From NCBI RefSeq assembly GCF_005280295.1, contig NZ_CP040020.1, positions 992,001 through 1,056,000 of the forward strand: a stretch of 64,000 nt of DNA, given 5' to 3'. The notes beneath the pieces were generated by a model that worked only from the letters and a program-made list of their open reading frames with translations, was not told the origin of the DNA and did no database searches. The DNA is from Brevibacterium sp. CS2 (GTDB taxonomy: Bacteria; Actinomycetota; Actinomycetes; Actinomycetales; Brevibacteriaceae). The translations under genes were made by a program, and so were the position numbers. Positions 57,724 through 64,000 of this stretch are shown piece after piece (position 1 is the stretch's first letter; each line of letters starts with the position of its first letter).

Positions 57724-59403
57724 CGGCACATCGTCGTCCCATGATCGTCGGCGTGCTTCCTCTCTGCCGTTCGCTCCGGACGGGGTGCTGACGAGTGCGG
57801 CGGGGAGCTCGAGGAGCCGAGCGCGGAAGCGGGAGTGGAAGACCGGTTCGCGGAAGGCATCGAGATATCCCGGCGGGCGCCAGGCGGGCAGCCCGTCGAT
57901 CATCACGGCCTCCCAGCCCCATCGCTCGTGCTGGTGGTGGTGGAAGGCGCAGACGAGGGTGAGGTTCTCGGTGTCGGTCGGCCCTCCGCGGGCGTGGGGA
58001 ACGATGTGGTGGGCGTCGCACCAGCCGGCGGGCATGTCGCAGTCGGGGAAGGTGCACCCGTGGTCGCGTGCGGTGAGGCAGACCATCTGCTTCTTGTTCG
58101 CGAAGCGGTTCTCGGTGCGCATCTCGACCTTCTCGGTGCCCGGCTTGGTCGAGTGGTAGAAGAATTGACCGCCGGCTGACAGCGCGAGCAGATCCTCGAG
58201 CCGGATCGGGGTCCCGGCCTGGGTCTCGACCTCTCCGCGGCCCCGGGCCATCTGCTCTGCTGTCGCGCTGACGATGAGAGCGAACCCGGGGCCGTGCTGC
58301 GTGCGATCACGGGCGACGGAGGTCATGAGCTGTGAGAAGCGCTCGTGCCGGCGGACGCCGTCGGGGCGGCGATCAGGCTCCACATGATGATGGGCCGGCT
58401 CTCCGTCCCGCGTGACACCCGTGGCCGATGGAGTGAGGAAGCTCCATCCGGCGGGTGAATCTGCTGCTTCTGCTGTGCGCGGAGGGATGTCTGCGGTCGT
58501 TCCGTCACCACCGCTCGGGGGTGAGGCTCCGTCACCACCGCTCGGGGGTGAGGTTTCGCAGGAGCCCGCGTCAATCGATCCTGGCGTGCCTGATCGCGGA
58601 TCCCCTGAGCGCTGGTCCGCGCGGTCGGCGGACCGGTCGGTGAGCAGTGCGTGCAGGGCGGTGCCGGTCGCGGGAGTGAGCAGTCCGGTGAGCGACCAGT
58701 CGCCGTTCTTCCGCGAGGACAGCGTCACGTGGTAGCGGTCGGGGTGCGTGCGCTCGCTCGGCATCTCCCCATCCGGATCGAGGCGATCGAGCACCCGTCG
58801 GTTGAGGGTGGGGATGTCGGCGACCTGCACCGTGTTGAGGTTCTCGGCGAACAGCCGGTCGATCGTCGGAGCTTCGGCTTCCCACACCGTCGACGGCAGT
58901 TCGTGTGCGACCCGGGCGGCACCGGTGACCTGGCAGGCGGAGAAGGTGCCGGAGTGGATGCCTTCGGCGAGTGCGGGCATCTCCGGTTCCATGCTCTCCC
59001 CGGTCAGGCTCGTACGCGAACCGACTGCCTCCGACAGTCGCAGCCGCCTCTGCGCCTCCCCGCCGGAGATGCGCAGCTTCTCCCGCAGCAGCGAGCGAGT
59101 GCTGCGCGCGCCATAGGCAGCGGTATCGGATTCACGGGAGAACTGGGCGGTGAGTTCGGCCGACAGGCCATCGAGGCGGCGACGCAGGTCCTCGATCCCA
59201 CGCAGACCGGCGAGCATGTCCGACGCGCTGAGGCTGCGGGCGTGCGCCCGGATGTCGGCCGCGAGGCGGGTGATGGCGGTGATCGATTCGAGGACCTCGG
59301 GAAAGCCTGCGGTGATCGCGCTGAGGTCCGATTCGGAGACCAGCGCCGGTGAAGGACGCGTGTGGCGGCTGCGGTAGCCCGTGGGCTCATGCACAGTGAG
59401 CAT
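57715..59403 (-). CDS. DUF222/13E12-family HNH endonuclease protein
   Basis: A 562-residue protein with a DUF222 region (about residues 20-330) and a C-terminal HNH domain: CTFPDCDMPAGWCDAHHIVP, then ENLTLVCAFHHHQHE. A variable Gly/Ser/Pro linker includes two copies of SPPSGGDG from a 24-bp duplication. These proteins are multi-copy and strain-variable in actinobacteria; their role is unclear, possibly in DNA damage. The ATG at 59403 is chosen because GAGGAAG precedes it; 59442 is an alternative. Confidence 0.85.
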   Translation of the reverse strand: MLTVHEPTGYRSRHTRPSPALVSESDLSAITAGFPEVLESITAITRLAADIRAHARSLSASDMLAGLRGIEDLRRRLDGLSAELTAQFSRESDTAAYGARSTRSLLREKLRISGGEAQRRLRLSEAVGSRTSLTGESMEPEMPALAEGIHSGTFSACQVTGAARVAHELPSTVWEAEAPTIDRLFAENLNTVQVADIPTLNRRVLDRLDPDGEMPSERTHPDRYHVTLSSRKNGDWSLTGLLTPATGTALHALLTDRSADRADQRSGDPRSGTPGSIDAGSCETSPPSGGDGASPPSGGDGTTADIPPRTAEAADSPAGWSFLTPSATGVTRDGEPAHHHVEPDRRPDGVRRHERFSQLMTSVARDRTQHGPGFALIVSATAEQMARGRGEVETQAGTPIRLEDLLALSAGGQFFYHSTKPGTEKVEMRTENRFANKKQMVCLTARDHGCTFPDCDMPAGWCDAHHIVPHARGGPTDTENLTLVCAFHHHQHERWGWEAVMIDGLPAWRPPGYLDAFREPVFHSRFRARLLELPAALVSTPSGANGREEARRRSWDDDVPPF

Positions 59404-59510
59404 CGCCGTCGCTTCCTCTACGCATTCCGATCCAATCGTCATCGAATGAATAATGTGTTCGAATCATACGACCATGCTAGCCGATGGAATCGAACAGTGC
59501 AAGGGTATAT

Positions 59511-59526
59511 TCGAACAGAGTTTCGC
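59511..59526 (-). promoter_or_regulatory. Possible LexA (SOS) box before the HNH gene
   Basis: TCGAACAGAGTTTCGC matches the actinobacterial LexA pattern CGAAC-N4-GTTCG with one mismatch. It lies about 110 bases upstream of the HNH gene start in a low-GC stretch with further TTCGAA-like motifs (59457, 59488). SOS boxes upstream of 13E12 genes are known in mycobacteria. Confidence 0.45.
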
Positions 59527-59585
59527 GCGGCAGGATTCATCCACCGGATGCTGTGGAGAGCAGCTGTCGGAACGGCCCTGCACAC

Positions 59586-59622
59586 GGAACGGCCCTGCAG
59601 CGTGACGCTGCAGGGCCGTTCC
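59586..59622 (-). terminator. Terminator hairpin after opuAC
   Basis: GGAACGGCCCTGCAGCG (59586-59602) pairs without mismatch with its complement (59606-59622) around a TGA loop. It ends the opu operon 18 bases after opuAC. A direct copy of GGAACGGCCCTGCA at 59569 gives an alternative left arm. Confidence 0.88.
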
Positions 59623-59640
59623 TCGTCGGTCGGGTCGGGA

Positions 59641-60651
59641 TCAGCCGGCCATCGAGCCCGACTTCCAGTTCTCGAAGAACTCGGCGTTGTCGCCGGCCCA
59701 CTCCTCCACGGCACCGTCGAGGTCCTCACCGTTGTAGTTCTCCTCGGAGAACATGACGTTCTCGAGGCTGGAGAGGGCTTCGTCGTCGATGACGAGGTTC
59801 TTCAGCAGCTGACCGGCCTTCGGGTGGTCGTCGCTGAATCCGGAGCGGGTGAAGTTGTAGATGAGCTCGGCCTCGCCCATCGCACCCTCGGGATCTTCGA
59901 GGTCACGGACCGGGAAGGCGTCGTAGGCCCAGTGCGGACGCCACAGGGTGACGAGGATGTTGTCACCGCTGTCGGTCGCCTTCTTGAGCTCCGAGAGCAT
60001 CGCCGGGGTCGACGACACGATGAACTCGTAGTCCTCGAGGCCGTACGTCGGGATGGCGGACTCCTCGGTGGTCTTCGTCAGGCCTGCGCCCGCCTCGATG
60101 CCGACGATCCGGTTGCCGTACTCGTCGCCCATCTCCGCGAGGTCGGCGATCGACTGGGCCGGCGAGTCCTCGTTCACGGCGAGCGTGAGCTTGGCGTTGT
60201 CGTACCAGCACCCGTGCGCCTCGATGTCCTCGCCGTACTGCTCGAGGTAGTCGGCGTGGGTCAGGGGCAGCCAGCCGTCGAGGATGACGTCGATGTCGCC
60301 CTCGGCGAGGCCGGTGTAGCCCGGCCCGGCCTGGAACGACTGGACGTCGGCGGTGTAGCCGTCCTGTTCGAGGAGGTACTTGTAGAGGTGGGCCGCGGCG
60401 AAGGACTCGTCCCAGCCGTCGAAAGCGCCGATGGTGATGTCGGTGTCCGAATCGGCTTCCATCGAGCTGGTGTCCGCGGACTCCTCACCCGGAGTGCAGT
60501 CGGACCAGTCGACCTCGGAGCCGCCGCCGGCGGCGGTCTCGTCTCCGCCTCCTCCAGAATTTCCGCCCTCGTTCGAGACGCCGCAGGCGGTGAGTGCGAG
60601 CACGGAGGCGGCGAGGACGCCGCCGACCTTGGACATCGTGGTGAGTTTCAT
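59641..60651 (-). CDS. opuAC: Glycine betaine/choline ABC transporter, substrate-binding lipoprotein
   Basis: A 336-residue OpuAC-type binding lipoprotein: signal peptide with lipobox LTAC (LAASVLALTACGV), Gly/Ser linker and binding domain with GAFDGWDESFAAAHL, DVILDGWLP and TLWRPHWAYDAFPV. Trp/Tyr/Phe residues there match the aromatic cage for quaternary amines. The ATG at 60651 follows GAGGAGGA. A gap of 106 bases to opuAB could hold processing signals. Confidence 0.92.
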   Translation of the reverse strand: MKLTTMSKVGGVLAASVLALTACGVSNEGGNSGGGGDETAAGGGSEVDWSDCTPGEESADTSSMEADSDTDITIGAFDGWDESFAAAHLYKYLLEQDGYTADVQSFQAGPGYTGLAEGDIDVILDGWLPLTHADYLEQYGEDIEAHGCWYDNAKLTLAVNEDSPAQSIADLAEMGDEYGNRIVGIEAGAGLTKTTEESAIPTYGLEDYEFIVSSTPAMLSELKKATDSGDNILVTLWRPHWAYDAFPVRDLEDPEGAMGEAELIYNFTRSGFSDDHPKAGQLLKNLVIDDEALSSLENVMFSEENYNGEDLDGAVEEWAGDNAEFFENWKSGSMAG

Positions 60652-60757
60652 GGTTCCTCCTCGGTGGATCGGATGCTGGTATCGGAAGATGGTCAGTGCG
60701 ATGGGGCTGAAGAGCCGCGTAGCGAGCACCGGGGTCGGCGCCCGTGCCCGGGTCGAG

Positions 60758-61621
60758 TCACGCGGATCGAGCCCGCTCGAGGGCGGAGCGGTTGCCGAGC
60801 GCGGCGGTGACACGGTCGAGGTAGACGGCGATGATGACGACGGCGAGCCCGGCCTCGACACCGAGAGCGATGTTGAGCGAGCTGATCGAGGAGATCACCG
60901 CACCGCCGAGGCCCTGCGCTCCGGCCATGCCGGCGAGGACGACCATCGACAGGGCGAGCATGATCACCTGATTGATGCCCGCCATGATCGTCGGCATCGC
61001 CAGGGGCAGCTGGATCCGGGAGAGGATGTGCCCGTCCGAGGCGCCGAACGCCTGTCCGGCCTCGACGACCTCGGGATCGACCTGGCGGATCGCCAGCTCG
61101 GTGAGGCGCACTCCCGGGGGCAGCGCGAAGATGATCGTGGCGATCGCTCCCGGGACCTGGCCGATGCCGAAGATCACGATGATCGGCACGAGGTAGGCGA
61201 GTGCCGGCATCGACTGCATGAAGTCGAGGACCGGCTTGAGGATCGTCGAGACGATGTCCGACTTGGCGGCGAGGATGCCGAGCGGGATCGAGATCGCGAC
61301 TGCGATGAGGACGGCGACGATGACGAGAGCGAGCGTCGACATCGAGTTGGTCCACTGGTCGAGCGCGCGGATCAGATAGAAGCCGACGAGGGTGAAGACG
61401 GCGAGCTTCCAGCCGCTCGCGAGCCAGGCCAGTGCGGCGAGGACGACGATCATGATGAGGTACACCGGCGAGCTCAGCGCCCAGAAGAAGAAGTCGTAGA
61501 GACCGCCGAGCACGGTGGAGAGGAGGCTCAGCAGGAGGCTGAAGGTCTCGGTGGACCAATCGATGAAGCTCTCGATCCACTGACCGAACGGGATGCGCGG
61601 GTTGAAGAAATCGAACTCCAT
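60758..61621 (-). CDS. opuAB: Glycine betaine/choline ABC transporter, permease
   Basis: A 287-residue permease with about seven membrane helices and the coupling-loop segment GQAFGASDGHILSRIQLPLA typical of OpuAB/ProW. Starts with MEFDFFNPRIPFGQWIESFI. It is separated by only 3 bases from opuAA. Confidence 0.93.
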   Translation of the reverse strand: MEFDFFNPRIPFGQWIESFIDWSTETFSLLLSLLSTVLGGLYDFFFWALSSPVYLIMIVVLAALAWLASGWKLAVFTLVGFYLIRALDQWTNSMSTLALVIVAVLIAVAISIPLGILAAKSDIVSTILKPVLDFMQSMPALAYLVPIIVIFGIGQVPGAIATIIFALPPGVRLTELAIRQVDPEVVEAGQAFGASDGHILSRIQLPLAMPTIMAGINQVIMLALSMVVLAGMAGAQGLGGAVISSISSLNIALGVEAGLAVVIIAVYLDRVTAALGNRSALERARSA

Positions 61622-61624
61622 GGC

Positions 61625-63166
61625 TCAGACTCCCTTCTCGTCGGTGGGTGCGGGGGCATCGGGGCCGGTCGGGGGCTCCGCTTCGGGAGACTCGCCGCCG
61701 AATGCGGACGCGCCGGCCGACTCCGGGGGAGTGAAGACGAAGGGGGCGGTGCCGCCGATCGGTGAGGCCGCTCCCGGTCGTCCGGCATCGTCGATGTCGT
61801 TCGGCCCCTCGCCCGAGACGCCCTCTGGGGCGGAGTCGGATGCATAGTCGACTGCGGATGCGCCGCCGACCGCGGAAGCACCGGCGGGATCGCCGGCGGT
61901 CGGCCGACTCGCGACCACCTCATCAGCCTCCGCCTGCTGGCCGGTGTCGCTGTCGGACAGCCGGGTGATCGGCAGTTCGCCGGTCGACGGGCTGACGCTC
62001 GCCATCGAGTTGAGCAGCGCGATGCGCGGGACGACGCCGATGAGACGGTCCTGTTCGTCGACCACGGCCAGCGGCACGGGGGAGGAGGAGCTCTGGGCGA
62101 ACAGCTCCGACATCGGGGTCTCGGGTCGCACAGTGAGGACGTTCTCCGTGGTGATGACGCTGCGGAGGTCCTTGGCGCCCTCGCGCGAGGCGTTGACGGC
62201 GGCCCGGTCGCTGATCTGGCCGACGAGCCGCCGGTCGCGGGTGGTGACGAGCAGGCCCGAGGTCTTGACGTCCTCCATCATCCGGATCGCCATGCGCGGC
62301 CCGGCGGTGTCGGTGATGACCGCGGTCGGCCTCTGCATGATCGACGAGGCGGTGAGCACACGGGTGCGGTCGACGTCCTGGACGAAGCTCGCGACGTACT
62401 CATCGGTCGGGTCGGTGAGGATGTCCTCGGCCGTGCCGATCTGCACGATGCGGCCGTCGCGCATGACCGCGATCCGGTCGCCCAGGTACATCGCCTCGTT
62501 GAGGTCGTGGGTGATGAAGATGATCGTCTTGTTGAGGGTCGACTGGAGCTCGACGAGCTGGTCCTGCATCTCGCGCCGGATGAGCGGGTCGAGTGCGGAG
62601 AACGCCTCGTCCATGAGGAGGATGTCGGTCTCCGCGGCGAGCGCGCGCGCCAGGCCGACGCGCTGCTGCATGCCGCCGGAGAGCTGGCCGGGATACTTGT
62701 CGCCCCAGCCGCCGAGCCCGACGACCTGGAGCCAGTGGTCGGCGCGCTCGAGCCGGTGCGTCTTCGAGACCTGCTTGATCTCGAGCGCGTATGCCGCGTT
62801 CTCCCGCACCGTGCGGTGGGGCAGGAGCGCGAAGTGTTGGAACACCATTGCGATGTTGTCGCTGCGGAGCTTGCGCAGCTGGCCGGAGCTCATCCGTGAG
62901 ATGTCCTGACCGGCGACCTCCACGGTGCCGGCGGTGGGGGCCCACAGGCCGTTGATCATCCGGATGAGAGTCGACTTGCCGGAGCCGGAGAGGCCCATGA
63001 CGACGAAGCTCTCGCCCTTCTCGACCTCGAAGCTCGCGTCGATGACGGCCGCGGTGCCGAGCCTCTTGAGCTCGTCCCGGGTCTTACCGGCCTTGAGGCC
63101 CTGGACGACCTCTTTCCCGTTGCGGCCGAAAACCTTGTAGACGTGGGAGGCGCGGACAGCTGTCAC
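61625..63166 (-). CDS. opuAA: Glycine betaine/choline ABC transporter, ATP-binding protein with CBS domains
   Basis: A 513-residue ATPase. Walker A GLSGSGKST is at 58-66, signature LSGGMQQRVGLARAL, Walker B ILLMDEAFSALDP. Two CBS domains (about 280-410) follow, which in OpuA sense ionic strength. The last 100 residues are a Gly/Ala/Ser-rich acidic tail not needed for catalysis. GTG start at 63166 overlaps the stop of a short upstream frame. First gene of opuAA-AB-AC. Confidence 0.93.
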   Translation of the reverse strand: MTAVRASHVYKVFGRNGKEVVQGLKAGKTRDELKRLGTAAVIDASFEVEKGESFVVMGLSGSGKSTLIRMINGLWAPTAGTVEVAGQDISRMSSGQLRKLRSDNIAMVFQHFALLPHRTVRENAAYALEIKQVSKTHRLERADHWLQVVGLGGWGDKYPGQLSGGMQQRVGLARALAAETDILLMDEAFSALDPLIRREMQDQLVELQSTLNKTIIFITHDLNEAMYLGDRIAVMRDGRIVQIGTAEDILTDPTDEYVASFVQDVDRTRVLTASSIMQRPTAVITDTAGPRMAIRMMEDVKTSGLLVTTRDRRLVGQISDRAAVNASREGAKDLRSVITTENVLTVRPETPMSELFAQSSSSPVPLAVVDEQDRLIGVVPRIALLNSMASVSPSTGELPITRLSDSDTGQQAEADEVVASRPTAGDPAGASAVGGASAVDYASDSAPEGVSGEGPNDIDDAGRPGAASPIGGTAPFVFTPPESAGASAFGGESPEAEPPTGPDAPAPTDEKGV

Positions 63167-63686
63167 TAGGACGAGTCCTTCCTGTCGGTGCGTGCAGTGG
63201 AGCGAGCTCGCCGGTGCCGGCTGCGGGGCCGCTCGGTGCGGCGCTGGGCGTCGCGGACGACCGCGGAAGACGGTGCGAGAAGCGCGTGGGGACCTCGGGT
63301 GTGCTCCACCTCTGACTCATCGACCATATCGACCGGCGTCGTCAGGACTGTCTCAGCGAGCAGTCCCATCCCGTGGCCGAGGTGCGAATCTGGCCACTTA
63401 TGACCTTCTCACCTGGGACGATGATCGCCAGTGGGGAGTTACGGGATCGTTACTCCCGGCCGGTCGGAAACGGCCCGCGCGGTCACAATCCTGAGCCTCT
63501 GACCCCGGGAGTCGCCCCCCGACTGCCGTGGCGCGAGGCCGGCTCCCCGCCTGGGCATCCGCGCCTGCTCCTCCGGTCGGCAGCAGGTATTTCTACGATT
63601 GGTAGAATGGCGCCGACCCGGTGGCGCTGTCGTTCGCTCGCCACCGCGGCCCGCAGGAACGGCGACAGCCAGGAGGAGGCGATCGG
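63167..63686. promoter_or_regulatory. Divergent region between the opu operon and the right-edge gene
   Basis: A 520-base stretch. The inverted repeat GGGAGTTACG-GGAT-CGTTACTCCC (63434-63457, nine of ten pairs) is a likely operator for opu. A 67-codon frame (63369 to 63166, reverse) ends overlapping the opuAA start, but its composition does not convince as a gene; it might be a leader peptide. No clear opu -35/-10 pair was found. Confidence 0.45.
63591..63608 (+). promoter_or_regulatory. Dyad overlapping a -10 box upstream of the right-edge gene
   Basis: TTCTAC-GATTG-GTAGAA (63591-63607) is a perfect 6-bp dyad. TAGAAT at 63603-63608 looks like a -10 box, so a protein at the dyad would block RNA polymerase. 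The transcript leader would be about 70 bases. Confidence 0.5.
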
Positions 63687-64000
63687 ATGGCCGGGCACGT
63701 GCGCCTGCGGCGATCACTGGCCGCCGCCTCCGGCGCGACGCTCACCGCCCTCGTCTTCCATGCAGGGGCCGGGGGAGCCGGATCCGTGCTCGCCGTCGCC
63801 GTCGCATTCGTCCTCACTCTGTGGGTGGGGGCGGTGCTCGCCCGCCGGCGCCTCGGCGTCCTCTCCCTGACCGTCGTCGTCGCGCTCGGCCAGGTGCTCC
63901 TCCATGGCACCATGACCGTGTTCTCCGCAGGCCCGATCGTGGTTCGCAGCATGCACTCGGGTGCGGAGCTGCTCGTGCTCGGCACCGCGGGCAGCACGAC
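63687..64000 (+). CDS. Small membrane protein, cut by right edge
   Basis: The first 104 codons of a protein with at least three hydrophobic segments (AAASGATLTALVFHAGAG, SVLAVAVAFVLTLWVGAVLA, VLSLTVVVALGQVLLHGTM). His residues near helices (VFHAG, LLHGTMT, SMHSG) might bind metal. AGGAGGAG lies 8 bases before the ATG. No family can be named from this fragment. Confidence 0.6.
   Translation, partial: MAGHVRLRRSLAAASGATLTALVFHAGAGGAGSVLAVAVAFVLTLWVGAVLARRRLGVLSLTVVVALGQVLLHGTMTVFSAGPIVVRSMHSGAELLVLGTAGST

Noticed and set aside
63166..63369. Reverse-strand 67-codon frame ending at the opuAA start
   Set aside because: Stop overlaps the GTG, which could mean coupling, but composition and ribosome site are poor; left as a note only.
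1..64000. tRNA, rRNA, CRISPR array or prophage
   Set aside because: No cloverleaf with the T-loop consensus, no rRNA motifs, no phage structural genes were recognised by reading.

Overview
This window is high-GC, gene-dense bacterial DNA from an actinobacterium, most likely a Micrococcales relative of Brevibacterium. That placement is an inference from several traits: overwhelming G/C at third codon positions, ATGA/TGATG translational overlaps, GTG starts, probable leaderless transcripts, a 13E12/DUF222 HNH gene, a fused CopD-CtaG protein and a fused MrpAB antiporter subunit. No rRNA, tRNA or CRISPR array was recognised.

Layout. 1-1.6 kb: copper export (copA, cut by the left edge; copZ; csoR with its operator). 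1.8-4.8 kb: a DcuS/CitA-type two-component pair. 4.8-7 kb: a PLP-dependent amino-acid deaminase/aldolase followed by a decayed FAD-linked sugar-lactone oxidase. 7-10.2 kb: a succinate-semialdehyde-type dehydrogenase convergent with purB. 10.6-13.2 kb: a tightly coupled three-gene operon with a WXG100-like small protein and an alpha/beta hydrolase, containing a perfect 40-bp palindrome. 13.6-17.4 kb: E1alpha, E1beta and E2 of a branched-chain 2-oxoacid dehydrogenase. 19.2-20.3 kb: the zinc-free ribosomal protein set rpmB-rpmG-rpsN and the HU gene. 20.5-23.0 kb: an IS30-family element split by an IS3-family element, with both target duplications visible. 23.1-26.2 kb: a nitrilase-family hydrolase and CopD-CtaG. 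26.5-31 kb: a metabolite transporter, an SDR, a LysR regulator and 3-hydroxyisobutyrate dehydrogenase (hydroxy-acid and valine metabolism). 31-40.4 kb: YggS-type PLP protein, DUF4126 membrane protein, thioredoxin-NHL protein, a surface-protein cluster (LPXTG protein, ABC-like pseudo-ATPase, membrane-anchored protein), dcd and an unknown gene.

40.5-50.7 kb is one unbroken set of overlapping genes: the Mrp Na+/H+ antiporter (mrpAB fusion, C, D, E, F, G), then a response regulator, a sensor kinase and a lipoprotein. 50.9-55.6 kb holds an HpcH/HpaI aldolase and a glycine-betaine-type Rieske demethylase (gbcB, gbcA) with a divergent LysR gene. 55.7-59.4 kb: CorA, a catalytically dead isochorismatase-like protein and the DUF222 HNH protein. 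59.6-63.2 kb: an Opu-type betaine/choline ABC importer (opuAA-AB-AC, reverse strand). The right edge cuts a small membrane-protein gene. Together the Mrp antiporter, Opu importer and betaine demethylase suggest an organism adapted to salt and alkaline stress that can import quaternary amines and use them as nutrients.

The items most worth a second look are the WXG100-like/hydrolase operon with its internal palindrome, the Mrp operon that carries its own two-component system and lipoprotein plus long acidic MrpC/MrpF tails, and the ABC-like ATPase that has lost its nucleotide-binding loop.
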